DNA of 64,000 nucleotides from Viscum album (Eukaryota > Streptophyta > Magnoliopsida > Santalales > Viscaceae). Below, piece after piece: positions 10,613 to 23,604 of this stretch. A program made the translations under genes and the position numbers. How positions within the stretch are numbered: the first letter of the stretch is position 1; the number at the start of each line of letters is the position of its first letter. The stretch spans positions 992,001 through 1,056,000 of the forward strand of contig CAUJRU010000141.1 of NCBI GenBank assembly GCA_963277665.1. Reading direction: 5' to 3'. The notes below the pieces were generated by a model. The model had not been told where the DNA came from and searched no databases. It saw only the letters and a list, made by a program, of their open reading frames with translations.

Positions 10613-12207
10613 TTACCCAATAAAAGATAAATGCTTAAAATACGGAAAAAGTTCAATTTTAGGCAGTTATACCCTAATTTTCACGAAAGGTCCACTTATC
10701 ACCTTTTGACGGAGAACCGTCATTAAATATAGTTTTGATCACTCTTATACTTTATTTTGGACCAAATATAACTCTTATTTAGAACCGGGACATCAAAATT
10801 TACTTTGTGTAAATTTTTGGTACCTTTCTGATAAAGTTCATTTTTTTATGAATAGTGTAAAATGTTGTATTTTAATTCAAAACCTCTTTTTAATCTAAAT
10901 TATTTATATGATTAGATTATTATTTTAATTGGTTTTAAAGTGAAATTCGAAAATATTTTTACCAGTTAATCCAATGGTGGTCATTGGAATCAATTTCACT
11001 TTGAAATTGAACTTAAACTGGTGTCAATCATTTGATACTTATTGTTTCACAAAAACACGCTATTTGTCATGACAGCGGGAATTAATTATTAAATTAATTA
11101 ATTTGACTTATATGTTTTGAATTTTGTAAAATGGACTTCATTTTTGAATTCAGAATATCAAATATAGCTTAGGGTGAATTTTTGGTAATTTTCTGAAAAA
11201 CTTCAATTTTTGATGAATAGTGAAACCACTAAGTGGTAATCAAGCAAACTGATTTTTCAGTTAAATGAAAGTTTACCACTAATGTGTACTGAATTTTGAA
11301 AATCCGACATACATGGTTGTCATTAATAAGTAAAATGTGGTTCAATGAGATTAAAATAATTTTTTGGTGAATAGTAACTTTTTTTCATTAATCGCGATTA
11401 GAGGTAATTAGTGTAGTTTAAGGTAAAAATGATATTATAAGAATGTGAAAACACCATGACACTTATCCTACACCTATTGGGTGAGTCATGGCCGACCAAG
11501 ACAAGCCATGGGACAACTTGGGGACCCCATGGAGCCACTTTAGTTGGAAAATGACATTAATATATTTTTATTTAATGTTAAAGTGAAAATGACACTAACA
11601 TAAATTGTTTTACTAAAATAATTTTTGAGTGGGGTTATACAAGTCCAAATTTTGATTATAAATAGTCATTGGAAAGCTAAAGCGATTTCCTACATCATAG
11701 TATTTTTTTTATAATTTTTGGACATTAAATAAATTAAATTATATATGACATAATAATGATGCAGCGATGACATCATTATTTGACGATTTAAATAAAATGG
11801 AAAGATAATGAAAAATCTAAAACCTACACATGTCCAAAACCAATTGGATGAGTGGATTTCGAACCCTTATCACCTTATCCACGAATTATTTCAATGTGGG
11901 ACCTTTTAAAACCGAAACACATTTTCAAATAAAGTAATATTTTTTACTTTCCAAAAGTGCCCCTCCTCTCCTCTTATAAAAGGACCCCACCTCTACCCCA
12001 TTTCACACACTTCTCAAGCATTTGGCTCGGCCAACCCCTGCCCAATTACTCTCTCCACATCCCTCTCCTCATCCTAGAGGATTCCCTTTGGGCATAATCC
12101 TTTCAAAGGAAGCCTTTAGGCTCAAATCCAAAGGGAGTGACACTTTTAAAGGTAATTCATTCTCTCTTGTTCATTTGTTTTATTTTGCTTCTCCAACCCT
12201 CTAAACT
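10613..12207 (+). repeat. LTR piece, head to leader
   Basis: Head from TTTACCCAATAAAAG through the CACGCTATTTG segment, ACCACTAAGTGGT (about 11226), CCATGG block (about 11502), hairpin block (about 11755), core promoter and leader. It is cut inside the leader after CTAAACT. Confidence 0.85.
11975..11981 (+). promoter_or_regulatory. LTR core promoter (TATA box)
   Basis: TATAAAAGGACCCC, one base different from the other copies (GGCCCCC). The LTR is broken about 230 bp downstream, so transcripts would run into inverted LTR sequence. Confidence 0.7.
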
Positions 12208-12396
12208 TTAAATCGTCAAATAATGATGTCATTGCTGCATCATTATTATTTCATAAATAATTTATTTTATTTAATGTCTAAAAATTATAAAGAAAATACT
12301 ATGATATAGCAAATCTTTTTAGCTTTCCAATGACTATTTATAATCAAAATTTGGACTTGTATAACCCCACTTAAAAATTGTTTTCGTAAAACATAT
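12208..12396 (-). repeat. Short inverted LTR fragment
   Basis: About 190 bp covering the AATAATGATG hairpin block and part of the segment upstream, in reverse. It joins a tail fragment of the same orientation at ACATAT/GAAATC. Confidence 0.75.
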
Positions 12397-13412
12397 GAAA
12401 TCATACTTTACCCATTAAACATAGGCACTTTAACATACCTCATAAAATCATGAATAAATCATAGAAATCATAAGACATAAAGGTAACTTGAGGCATTCAT
12501 AACATTCTTACGTAGGGAGTAACCCTCTTGGTTACGTTTGGAATACCCATCACAGTATATTCCCTAAAATATCTTCGGAGAAACCTTAATGTTTCACTCC
12601 TTCGCGTTACCCAATGCATTGGAGAGATATATTGGGCTCACCCGCCCTTAGTTTATCACGGAACCACCCATCTTCATAATAATGCCCAAGAACCATAACA
12701 TAATCGTATCACATAAAACATGCATAAAAAACATACCATTTCAACATTTCAATCACAAGATATCAATACTACACAAAAAAATTGTGAAAACCATTTTCCA
12801 TACCAAAATAAAAGAAAAGTAAAACATGGTATTTATTTTTCTTTTAAAAAAGAAGGTATGGCTTGTAGAGGAAGCCTAAACTCAAATAACGGTCACGACG
12901 GCGGAGAAGTCGTTGTCGCCGCATACGTACGACAAAAACATTCCCTTTTGTCATTTAGTAAATGCTTCGTATAAAAAATATTCCTTTTGAATAAATTTAA
13001 AAGTCAAAGGGGTTTATACACCTTATAAAAGAAAGTTGTGTATAAAATAAAATATGCCTCAAAGAAAGGAGATTGAGACGAAGTCCCATACCTCGTATCC
13101 GACTTGACCCGACCGTTCTTTAATCTCCTGAATAATAAACTTGAGTTAATCTCTACTTGCTTAAGAACCTTTTTCAAGTTCATTATTCCTTTTATACCAT
13201 GTTATGGACATCATGTAATCATTTAAGTTAATAATGTTCATTTTTTCGGTATTTGGTTCTTAAGTCAAAAATAGACTTCTTACACTTACATGTTGTTAAT
13301 TTGTTCAAAGGTTCATTATATCCAGAATGATATTAATGATTTGGATAACATATACATCATATATATTCATCATATACATGTATTTATAATATTACATCAC
13401 ATTTAGAGGTAA

Positions 13413-13477
13413 GAAATGAAATGCACCGTTCATGGAGACGGTAAGCCGTACGTACGCATGAACGCTACTTTCATTTC
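13413..13477 (-). repeat. 65-bp inverted repeat of the LTR
   Basis: Full copy with the common sequence (GTAAGCCGTACGTACG loop on the plus strand). Confidence 0.85.
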
Positions 13478-14178
13478 TATTTCGTATTTTATAGAATGGA
13501 ATCATAATGATATAAAGGTATATTATAATTCCAGTATAATATCATATATAATATCATAGTTCCATCCTTTATATGTCCCACATATGGTATTTAACGAATC
13601 AAATCACCTTGAGGGGGCAGTAGTCCGCACTTCCTAAAATGAAGATATCGTGTTCACCCATAATGGAAACCATAATGGTATGCCCAAAATGAAAAACACA
13701 GAATCTTAAGGAAAACATAAACATATTATATATCATATATAAAAATAGTGACATCATAATGGCCACCTTTGAAGGTGTTAAATGAGTATTGAACAATCAT
13801 CGTTTCGGGAGGCAGAATTTCGCCATCCACGGAAACCGTATGTTCTTTAACCATTTGATGTAGTTGTGTGAGTGTGTAGCTCAAATATATCTTATAACAA
13901 CATCCTAGTATATTTATTATGCTGGTTTTGTTACAAAAGAAGTAAATAAAAATAGTTTAGGGGGTTGGAGAAGCAAAATAAAACAAATGAACATGAGAGA
14001 ATTAATTACCTTTAAAAGTGTAACTCCTTTTGATTTGAGCTTAAAGGCTTCCTTTGAAAGGATTATGCCCAAAGGGAATCCTCTAGGATGAGGATAGGGA
14101 TTTGGAGAGAGTAAATGGGCAGGGGTTGGCCGAGACAAAGGCTTGAGGAGTGTGTGAAATGAGGTAGAGGTGGGGACC

Positions 14179-14185
14179 TTTTATA
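14179..14185 (-). promoter_or_regulatory. LTR core promoter (TATA box)
   Basis: TATAAAAGGTCCCC on the minus strand, with a T where most copies have C after GG. The CT-rich leader follows. Confidence 0.7.
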
Positions 14186-14793
14186 AGAGGAGAGGAGGGG
14201 CACTTTTGGAAAGTAAAGAAATATTACTTTATTTGAAAATGTGTTTCGGTTTTAAAAGGTCCCACATTGATATAATTCGTGGATAAGGTGATAAGGGTTC
14301 GAAATCCACTCATCCAATTGGTTTTGGCCATGTGTAGTTCATAGATTTTACATTGTCTTTCCATTTTATTTAAATCGTCAAATAATGATGTCATCACTGC
14401 ATCATTATTATGTCATAAATAATTTAATTTATTTAATGTCTAAAAATTATAAAAAAAATACTATGATGTAGGAAATATTTTTATCTTTCCAATGACTATT
14501 TATAATCAAAATTCTGATCTTTATAAGCCCATTTAAAAATTGTTTTCGTAAAACATATTATGTTTGTGTCATTTTTACTTTTACAATAAATAAAAAGTTA
14601 TTTTTGTCATTTCCCAACAAAAGTGGATCCATGGGGTCCCCAAGTTGACCCATGGATTTTATTGGTCGGCCATGACACAACCAATAAGGTTGGGACATGT
14701 GTCTAGGTCATTTCATATTATTAAAGCATTATTTATACCTTAAACTACCCTAATTACCACTAATCGCGATTAAGAACTTAATAAGTTACTATT

Positions 14794-14951
14794 TTATGTC
14801 CAAGTGATGAGATACACTTTTTATCTCTCATCAACTCATTTTTATGTGACGTCGTTAGGCTATCAAGGTAACTTCTTAACCCAATTTCGATTTCTTTGGG
14901 TTCAACATGTAGTCATTGAATATGTCATCCATTGAATATGTGTGAATGACC
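14794..14951 (+). repeat. Short sense beta-block fragment
   Basis: About 158 bp (TTATGTCCAAGTGATGAG ... GTCGTTAGGCTATCAAGG ... GTGTGAATGACC) from the middle of the beta block, inserted between two inverted pieces. Confidence 0.8.
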
Positions 14952-15982
14952 CTTTGAAGGTGTTAAATGAGTATTGAACAATCATCGTTTCGGGAGGCAG
15001 AATTTCGCCATCCACGGAAACCGTATGTTCTTTAACCATTTGATGTAGTTGTGTGAGTGTGTAGCTCAAATATATCTTATAACAACATCCTAGTATATTG
15101 AAGATGCTGGTGTTGTTACAAAAGAAGTAAATAAAAAGAGTTTAGGGGTTGGAGAAGCAAAATAAAACAAATGAACATGAGAGAATGAATTACCTTTAAA
15201 AGTGTAACTCCTTTTGATTTGAGCCTAAATGCTTCCTTTGAAAGGATTCTTCCCAAAGGGAATCCTCTAGGATGAGGAGAGGGATGTGGAGAGAGTAAAT
15301 GGGCAGGGGTTGGCCGAGCCAAAGGCTTGAGGAGTGTGTGAAATGAGGTAGAGGTGGGGGCCTTTTATAAGAGGAGAGGAGGGGCACTTTTGGAAAGTAA
15401 AGAAATATTACTTTATTTGAAAATGTGTTTCGGTTTTAAAAGGTCCCACATTGATATAATTCGTGTATAAGGTGATAAGGGTTCGAAATCCACTCATCCA
15501 ATTGGTTTTGGCCATGTGTAGTTCATATATTTTACATTGTCTTTCCATTTTATTTAAATCGTCAAATAATGATGTCATCACTGCATCATTATTATGTCAT
15601 AAATATATTAATTTATTTAATGTCTAAAAATCATAAAAAAATACTATGATGTAGGAAATCTTTTTAGCTTTCCAATGACTATTTATAATCAAATATCTGA
15701 TCTTTATAACCCCATGTAAAAATTGTTTTCGTAAAACATATTATGTTTGTGTCATTTTTACTTTTACATTAAATAAAAAGTTATTTATGTCATTTCCAAA
15801 CCAAAATGTCTCCATGGGGTCCCCAAGTTGACCCATGGCTTGTATTGGTCGGCCATGACACAACCAATAAGTTTTGGAAATGTTTCTAGGTCATTTCATA
15901 TTATTAAAGCATTATTTATACCTTAAACTACACTAATCACCACTAATCACGATTAAAAACTTAATAAGTTACTATTCACCAA
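14952..15982 (-). repeat. Inverted LTR piece, promoter region
   Basis: Minus strand from the palindrome block through the CCATGG block, core promoter and leader to the TTTCCGTGGATGG box, where it stops at 14952. Very similar to the matching part of the piece at 12397-14793, apart from single-base changes. Confidence 0.85.
15363..15369 (-). promoter_or_regulatory. LTR core promoter (TATA box)
   Basis: TATAAAAGGCCCCC on the minus strand. This is the third of six minus-strand copies, only 1.2 kb from its neighbour at 14179. Confidence 0.75.
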
Positions 15983-16336
15983 GATTGAGACGAAGTCCCT
16001 TACCTCGGGTCCGACTTGACTCGATCGTTCTTTTAACATCCTGAATAATAAACGTGAGTTAATTTATACTTGATTAAGAACCTTTTTAAAGTTAATTATT
16101 CCTTTTATATCACTTATTGTCATGTTATAAACATTATGTAACCATTTAAGTTAATAATGTTTGTTTTGTCAATATTTGGTTCTTAAGTCGAAAGTTGACT
16201 TCTTACAATTACATGTTTTTCGTGTGGTCAAAATTTCTTTATATCCATAATGAAATTCCTGATTTGGATATCATATATATCATATATATCCAGCATATAC
16301 ATGTATTTATAATATTACATAATCATTTAGAGGTAA

Positions 16337-16609
16337 GAAATGAAATGCACCGTTCATGGAGACGGTAAGCCGTACGTACGCATGAACGCTACTTTCATTT
16401 CTTTGTCATATTAGTGGAATTAAAACTAAATGAGAGGTATGTATATTTTAATTCCATAATTATATTCATCATTTAGATATATCATTAATTATATATATAC
16501 ATTATATACATGTAATTTTAATAGTACATTACATTTGGGGATAAGAAATGAAATGCACCGTTCATGGAGACGGTAAGCCGTACGTACGCATGAACGCTAC
16601 TTTCATTTC
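16337..16609 (-). repeat. Pair of 65-bp inverted repeats, 208-bp period
   Basis: Full copies at 16337-16401 and 16545-16609, starts 208 bp apart. The same spacing is seen at 27118/27326 and 54841/55049, which marks a shared duplication. Confidence 0.85.
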
Positions 16610-17311
16610 TATCTCATACTTTAATGGAAAGAAATAATAATTATATAGAGGTATATTATAATTCCAGTATAACATCATATATAATAACTTGAAATCCATC
16701 CCTTACACGTCCCACATATGGCATTAACGAATCACATCACTTTGAGGGGGCGGTAGTCCGCACTTCCTTAAATGAAGATATCGTGTTTACCCATAATGGA
16801 AACCATGAAGGTATGACAAAAATGAAAAATAAAGAAGCTTAAAGAAAACATAAACATATTATATATCATATATAAAAATAGTGACATCATAATGGCCACC
16901 TTTGAAGGTGTTAAATGAGTATTGAACAATCATCGTTTCGAGAGGCAGAATTTCGCCATCCACGGAAACCGTATGTTCATTAACCATTTGATGTAGTTGT
17001 GTGAGATTTTAGCTCAAATAAATCTTATAACAACATCCTAGTATATTGAAGATACTGTTGTTGTTACAAAAGAAGTAAATAAAACGAGTTTAGAGGGTTG
17101 GAGAAGCAAAATAAAACAAATGAACAAGAGAGAATGAATTACCTTTAAAAGTGTAACTCCTTTTGATTTGAGCCTAAAGGCTTCCTTTGAAAGGATTCTT
17201 CCCAAATGGAATCCTCTAGGATGTGGAGAGGGATGTGGAGAGAGTAATTGGGCAGGGGTTGGCCGAGCCAAAAGCTTGAGAAGTGTGTGAAATGGGGTAG
17301 AGGTGGGGGCC

Positions 17312-17318
17312 TTTTATA
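17312..17318 (-). promoter_or_regulatory. LTR core promoter (TATA box)
   Basis: TATAAAAGGCCCCC on the minus strand, with an intact leader and donor-like site at about 17141. Confidence 0.75.
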
Positions 17319-18638
17319 AGAGGAGAGGAGGGGCACTTTTGGAAAGTAAAGAAATATTACTTTATTTGAAAATGTGTTTCGTTTTTAAAAGGTCCCAAAT
17401 TGATATAATTCGTGGATAAGGTGATAAGGGTTCGAAATACACTCATCCAATAGGTTTTGGCCATGTGTAGGTTTTAGATTTTTCATTATCTTTCCATTTT
17501 ATTTAAATTGTCAAATAATGATTTCATCGCTTCATCATTATTATGTCATAAATAATTTAATTTATTTAATGTCTAAAAATTATAAAATAACTACTATGAT
17601 GTAGGAAATCTTTTTATCTTTCCAATTATTATTTATAATCAAAATTTGGACCTGTTTAACCCTACTTAAAAATTGTTTTAGTAAAACAACTCATGTTTGT
17701 GTCAATTTAATTTTAACATTAAATAAAAAGTTATTTATGTCATTTCCCAACCAAAGTGTCTCCATGGGGTCCCCAAGTTGGACCATGGCTTGTATTGGTC
17801 GGCCATGACTCACCCAATAGGTGTAGGATAAGTTTCATGGTGTTTTCACATTCTTATAATATCATTTTTACCTTAAATTACACTAATTACCTCTAATCGC
17901 GATTAAGAACTTAATAAGTTACTATTCACCAAAAAATTATTATAATCTCATTGAACAAAATTTTACTTCTTAATGAAAACCATGTATGTAGGATTTTCAA
18001 AATTCAATACACATTAGCGGTAAACTTTCATTTAACTGAAAAATCAGTTTGCTTGATTACCACTTAGTGGTTTCACTATTCATCAAAAATTGAAGTTTTT
18101 CAGAAATTTACCAAAAATTCACCCTAAGCTATATTTGATATTACGAATTCAAAAATGAAGTCTATTTTAAAAAATTCAAAACATATAAGTCACATTAATT
18201 AATTTAATAATTAGTTCCCGCTGTCAGAGCAAATAGCGTGTTTTTATGGAACAATAAGTATCAAAAGATTGACACTAGTTTAAGTCCGATTTCAAAGTGA
18301 AATTAATTCCAAGGAACACTATTGGATTTAATGGTAAAAATATTTTCTAATTTCACTTTAAAACCAATTAAAAAGGTAATCTAATCATATAAATAAATTA
18401 GATTAAAAAGAGGTTTTGAATTAAAATACAACATTTTACACTATTCATTAAAAAAAATGAACTTTATCAGAAAGGTACCAAAAAATCACACAAAGTAAAT
18501 TTTGATGTCCCGATTCTAAATAAGTGTTATATTTTGTCCAATAGAATTTATAAGATCGATCAAAACTATATTTAATGGCGGTTCTCCGTCAAAAGGTGAT
18601 AAGTGGACCTTTCGTGAAAATTAGGGTATAAATGCCTA

Positions 18639-20325
18639 AGCCGTACGTACGCATGAACGCTACTTTCATTTCTATTTCGTATTTTATAGAATGGAATCAT
18701 AATGATATAAAGGTATATTATAATTCCAGTATAATATCATATATAATATAATAGTTCCATCCTTTATATGTCCCACATATGGTATTTAACGAATCAAATC
18801 ACTTTGAGGGGGCGGTAGTCCGCACTTCCTAAAATGAAGATATCGTGTTCACCCATAATGGAAACCATAAAGGTATGACCAAAATGAAAAAAAACTGAAG
18901 CTTAAGGAAAACATAAACATATCATATATCATATACAAAAATAGTGACATCATAATGGCCCCCTTTGAAGGTGTTAAATGAGTATTGAACAATCATCGTT
19001 TCGGGAGGCAGAATTTCGCCATCCACGGAAACCGTATGTTCTTTAACCATTTGATGTAGTTGTGTGAGAGTGTAGCTCAAATAAATCTTATAAAAACATC
19101 CTAGTATATTGAATACACTGTTTTTGTTACAAAAGTAGTAAATAAAAAGAGTTTAGGGGGTTGGAGAAGCAAAATAAAACAAATGAACATGAGAGAATGA
19201 ATTACCTTAAAAAGTGTAACTCCTTTTGATTTGAGCCTAAAGGCTTCCTTTGAAAGGATTCTGCTCAAAGGGAATCCTCTAGGATGAGGAGAGGGATGTG
19301 GAGAGAGTAAATGGGCAGGTGTTGGCCGAGCCAAATGCTTGAGAAGTGTGTGAAATGAGGTAGAGGTGGGGGCCTTTTATAAGAGGAGAGGAGGGGCACT
19401 TTTGGAAAGTAAAGAATTATTACTTTATTTGAAAATGTGTTTCGGTTTTAAAAGGTCCCACATTGATATAATTCGTGGATAAGGTGATAAGGGTTCGAAA
19501 TCCACTCATCCAATTGGTTTTGGCCATGTGTAGTTCATAGATTTTACATTGTCTTTCCATTTTATTTAAATCGTCAAATAATGATGTCATCGCTGCATCA
19601 TTATTATGTCATAAATATTTTAATTTATTTAATGTCTAAAAATCATAAAAAAATACTATGATGTAGGAAATCTTTTTAGCTTTCCAATGACTATTTATAA
19701 TAAAATATCTGATCTTTATAACCCCATGTAAAAATTGTTTTCGTAAAACATATTATGTTTGTGTCATTTTTACTTTTACATTAAATAAAAAGTTATTTAT
19801 GTCATTTCCCAACCAAAATGTCTCCATGGGGTCCCCAAGTTGACCCATGGCTTGTCTTGGTCGGCCATGACACAACCAATAAGGTTGGGACATGTGTCTA
19901 GGTCATTTCATATTATTAAAGCATTATTTATACCTTAAACTACACTAATTACCACTAATCGCGATTAAAAACTTAATAAGTTACTATTCACCAAAAAAAT
20001 TATTTTAATCTCATTGAACCACATTTTACTTCTTAATGACAACCATGTATGTCGGATTTTCAAAATTCAATACACATTACTGGTAAACTTTCATTTAACT
20101 GAAAAATCAGTTTGCTTGATTACCACTTAGTGGTTTCACTATTCATAAAAAATTGAAGTTTTTCAGAAAATTACCAAAAATTCACCCGAAGCTATATTTG
20201 ATATTCCAAATTCAAAAATAAAGTCTATTTTACAAAATTAAAATCATATAAGTCACATTAATTAATTTAATAATTAATTCCCGCTGCCAGAGCAAATAAC
20301 GTGTTTTTACAAAACAATAAGTATC
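18639..20325 (-). repeat. Inverted LTR piece, middle section
   Basis: Minus strand from the CACGTTATTTGC segment (about 20295) through palindromes, CCATGG block, core promoter, leader and boxes to half of a 65-bp repeat (18639-18690), which is cut in its loop at GCCGTACG and joined to head sequence. Confidence 0.85.
19375..19381 (-). promoter_or_regulatory. LTR core promoter (TATA box)
   Basis: TATAAAAGGCCCCC on the minus strand. The leader donor-like site is altered here (TTTTTAAGGTAATTC). Confidence 0.75.
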
Positions 20326-21603
20326 ACCTTTTGACGGAGAACCGTCATTAAATATAGTTTTGATCGATCTTATAAATTCTATTGGACCAAATATAACTCT
20401 TCTTTAGAATCGGGACATCAAAATTTACTTTGTGTAAATTTTTGGTACCTTTCTGATAAAGTTCATTTTTTTAATGAATAGTGTAAAATGTTGCATTTTA
20501 ATTCAAACCCTCTTTTTAATATAATTTATTTATATGATTAGATTATCTTTTTAATTGGTTTTGAAGTGAAATTAGAAAATATCTTTACAATTAAATCCAA
20601 TAGTGGTTTTTGGAATTAATTTCACTTTGAAATCGGACTTAAACTAGTGTCAATCTTTTGATACTTATTGTTTCATAAAAACACGCTATTTGCTCTGACA
20701 GTGGGAATAAATTATTAAATTAATTAATGTGACTTATATGTTTTGATTTTTTTAAAATAGACTTCATTTTTGAATTCGTAATATCAAATATAGCTTAGGG
20801 TGATTTTTTGGTAATTTTCTGAAAAACTTCAATTTTTGATGAATAGTGAAACCACTAAGTGGTACTTATAAAAACTGATTTTTCCGTTTAAATGAAATTT
20901 TGCCATCATTGTGTTTTGAATTTCAAAAATCCGACATAAATGGTTTTCATTAAGAAGTAAAATGTGGTTCAATGATATTATAATAATTTTTTGGTGAATA
21001 GTAACTTATTAAGTTCTTAATCGCGATTAGTGGTAATTAGTGTAGTTTAAGGTATAAATAATTCTTTAATAATATGAAATGACCTAAACACATGTCCCAA
21101 CCTTATTGGTTGTGTCATGGACGACCAAGACAAGCCATGGGTCAACTTGGGGACCCCATGGAGACATTTTGGTTGGGAAATGACATAAATAACTTTTTAT
21201 TTAATGTAAAAGTAAAAATGACACAAACATAATATGTTTTACGAAAACAATTCTTACATGGGGTTATAAAGATCAGATATTTGATTATAAATAGTCATTG
21301 GAAATATAAAACGATTTCCTACATCATAGTATTTTTTTATGATTTTTAGACATTAAATAAATTAAATTATTAATGACATAATCATGATGCAGCGATGACA
21401 TCATTATTTGACGATTTAAATAAAATGGAAAGACAATGTAAAATCTATGAACTACACATGGCCAAAACCAATTGGATGAGTGGATTTAGAACCCTTATCA
21501 CCTTATCCACGAATTATATCAATGTGGTACCTTTAAAAACCGAAACACATTTTCAAATAAAGTAATATTTCTTTACATTCCAAAAGTGCCCCTCCTCTCC
21601 TCT

Positions 21604-21610
21604 TATAAAA
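21604..21610 (+). promoter_or_regulatory. LTR core promoter (TATA box)
   Basis: TATAAAAGGCCCCC with the usual leader. Together with the minus-strand TATA at 19375 it forms a divergent pair about 2.2 kb apart. Confidence 0.75.
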
Positions 21611-22312
21611 GGCCCCCACCTCTACCTCATTTCACACACTTCTCAAGCCTTTGGCTCGGCCAAACCCTGCCCATTTACTCTCTCCACATCCCTCTCCTCA
21701 TCCTAGAGTATTCCCTTTGGGAAGAATCCTTTCAAAAGAAGCATTTAGGATCAAATCAAAAGGAGTTACACTTTTAAAGGTAATTCATTCTCTAATGTTC
21801 ATTTGTTTTATTTTGCTTCTCCAACCCCCTAAACTCTTTTTATTTACTTCCTTTGTAACAACACCAGTATCTTCAATATACTAGGATGTTGTTATAAGAT
21901 TTATTTGAGCTACACTCTCACAAAACTACATCAAATGGTTAAAGAACATACATTTTCCGTGGATGGCGAAATTCTGCCTCCCGAAACGATGATTGTTCAA
22001 TACTCTTTTATCACCTTCAAAGGTGGCCATTATGATGTCACTATTTTTATATATGATATATAATATGTTTATGTTTTCCTTAAGCTTCTGTTTTTTTTCA
22101 TTTTGGGCATATCTTTATGGTTTCCATTATGGGTAAACACGATATCTTCATTTTAGGAAGTGCAGACTACCGCCCCCTGAAAGTGATTTGATTCGTTAAT
22201 ACCATATGTGGGATGTGTAAAGGATAAAGTTAATTATATTATATATCTTATTATACTGGAATTATAATATACTATTATATCATTATGATTCCATTCCAGA
22301 AAATAAGAAATA

Positions 22313-22377
22313 GAAATGGAAGTAGCGTTCATGCGTACGTACGGCTTACCGTCTCCATGAATGGTGCATTTCATTTC
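22313..22377 (+). repeat. 65-bp inverted repeat of the LTR
   Basis: Full copy. It shares the GAAATGG and AATGG arm variants of 8964-9028, which suggests the two pieces come from the same sub-lineage. Confidence 0.85.
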
Positions 22378-22859
22378 TTACCTCTAAATGTGATGTAATA
22401 TTATAAATACATGTATATGCTGAATATATATGATATATATGATATCCAAATCAGTAATTTCATTCTGGATATAAAGAACTTTTGACCACATGAACAACAT
22501 GTAATTGTAAGAAGTCAACTTTCGACTTAAGAACCAAATATTGACAAAACAAACATTATTAACTTAAATGGTTACATAATGTTTATAACATGGCAATAAG
22601 TGATATAAAAGGAATAATGAACTTTAAAAAGGTTCTTAATCAAGTATAAATTAACTCAAGTTTATTATTCAGGACGTTAAAGAACGATCGAGTCAAGTCG
22701 GACCCGAGGTAAGGGACTTCGTCTCAATCTCCTTTCATTGAGGAATATTTCGTTTTATACACAACTTTCTTTTATATGGTGTATAAACCCCTTTGACTTT
22801 TACTTTTATACAAAAGGAATCTATTTCTACGAAGCGTTTTACTAAACGAAAAAAAGGAA

Positions 22860-23604
22860 AAGCTCAGTAAGGGTTATAAAAATATGGAAAGGAAACATGA
22901 GTTCATATATACATAAGAATGAAATCATACTTTACCCATAAAACATAGGCATATCAAATCATGAATAAATCATAGAAAACATAAGACATAAAGGTAACTT
23001 GAGGCATTCATAACATTCTTACGTAGGGAGTAACCCTCTTGGTTACGTTTGGAATACCCATCACAGTATATTCCCTAAATCTCTTCGGAGAAACCTTAAC
23101 GTTTCACTCCTTCGCGTTACCCAATGCATTGGAGAGCTATATCGGGCTCACCCGCCCTTAGTTTATCACGGAACCACCCGTCTTCATAATAATGCCCAAG
23201 AACCATAACATAATCGTATCTCATAAAACATACATAAAGGAAACATAACATTTCCACATTTCAATCACAAGATATCAATACAACACAAAAAACATTGTGA
23301 AAACCATTTTCAATACCAAAATAAAAGAAAAGTAAAACAAGGTATTTATTTATCTTTTAAAAAGAAGGTATGGCTTGTAGAGGAAGACGAAACTCAAATA
23401 ACGGTCATGAAGGCGGATAAGTCGTTGTCGCCGCATACATACGACAAAAACATTCCCTTTTGTTGTTTAGTAAATTCTTCGTATAAAAAAGATTCCTTTT
23501 GAATAAACGTAAAAGTCAAAGGGGTTTATACACCGTATAAAAGAAAGTTGTGTATAAAATAAAATATGCCTCAACGAAAGGAGATTGAGACGAAGTCCCA
23601 TACC
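22860..23604 (-). repeat. Inverted LTR tail and alpha-block piece
   Basis: Minus strand: end of the alpha block (ACGACTTATCCGCC near 23410-23425), GTTCCGTGATAAACTAAGG box (about 23157-23176), part of the tail. Its left end starts at AGCTCAGTAAGGG, so the last 0.3 kb of the tail is missing. Confidence 0.85.

Larger units (their letters stand above)
12397..14793 (-). repeat. Inverted LTR piece, alpha type
   Basis: Minus-strand order: palindrome block (TAATCGCGATTA at 14761), CCATGG block, core promoter (14179-14185), leader, TTTCCGTGGATGG and ACTACCGCCCCC boxes, 65-bp repeat (13413-13477), GTCAAGTCGG box (about 13098), alpha block (about 12900-13090), GTTCCGTGATAAACTAAGG box (about 12646-12665), start of tail. 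Confidence 0.85.
15983..18638 (-). repeat. Inverted LTR piece, head to GTCAAGTCGG box
   Basis: Minus strand from head (about 18600) through palindromes (TAATCGCGATTA at 17896), CCATGG block, core promoter, leader and boxes, then two tandem 65-bp repeats, ending at the GTCAAGTCGG box (about 16014) and the first bases of the alpha block. Confidence 0.85.
20326..22859 (+). repeat. LTR piece, head to alpha block
   Basis: Sense order from CCTTTTGACGGAG through the CACGCTATTTGC segment, palindromes (21020), CCATGG block, hairpin block, core promoter, leader, both boxes, 65-bp repeat, GTCAAGTCGG box (about 22694) and the first part of the alpha block. It breaks in an A-rich run at 22859. Confidence 0.85.
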
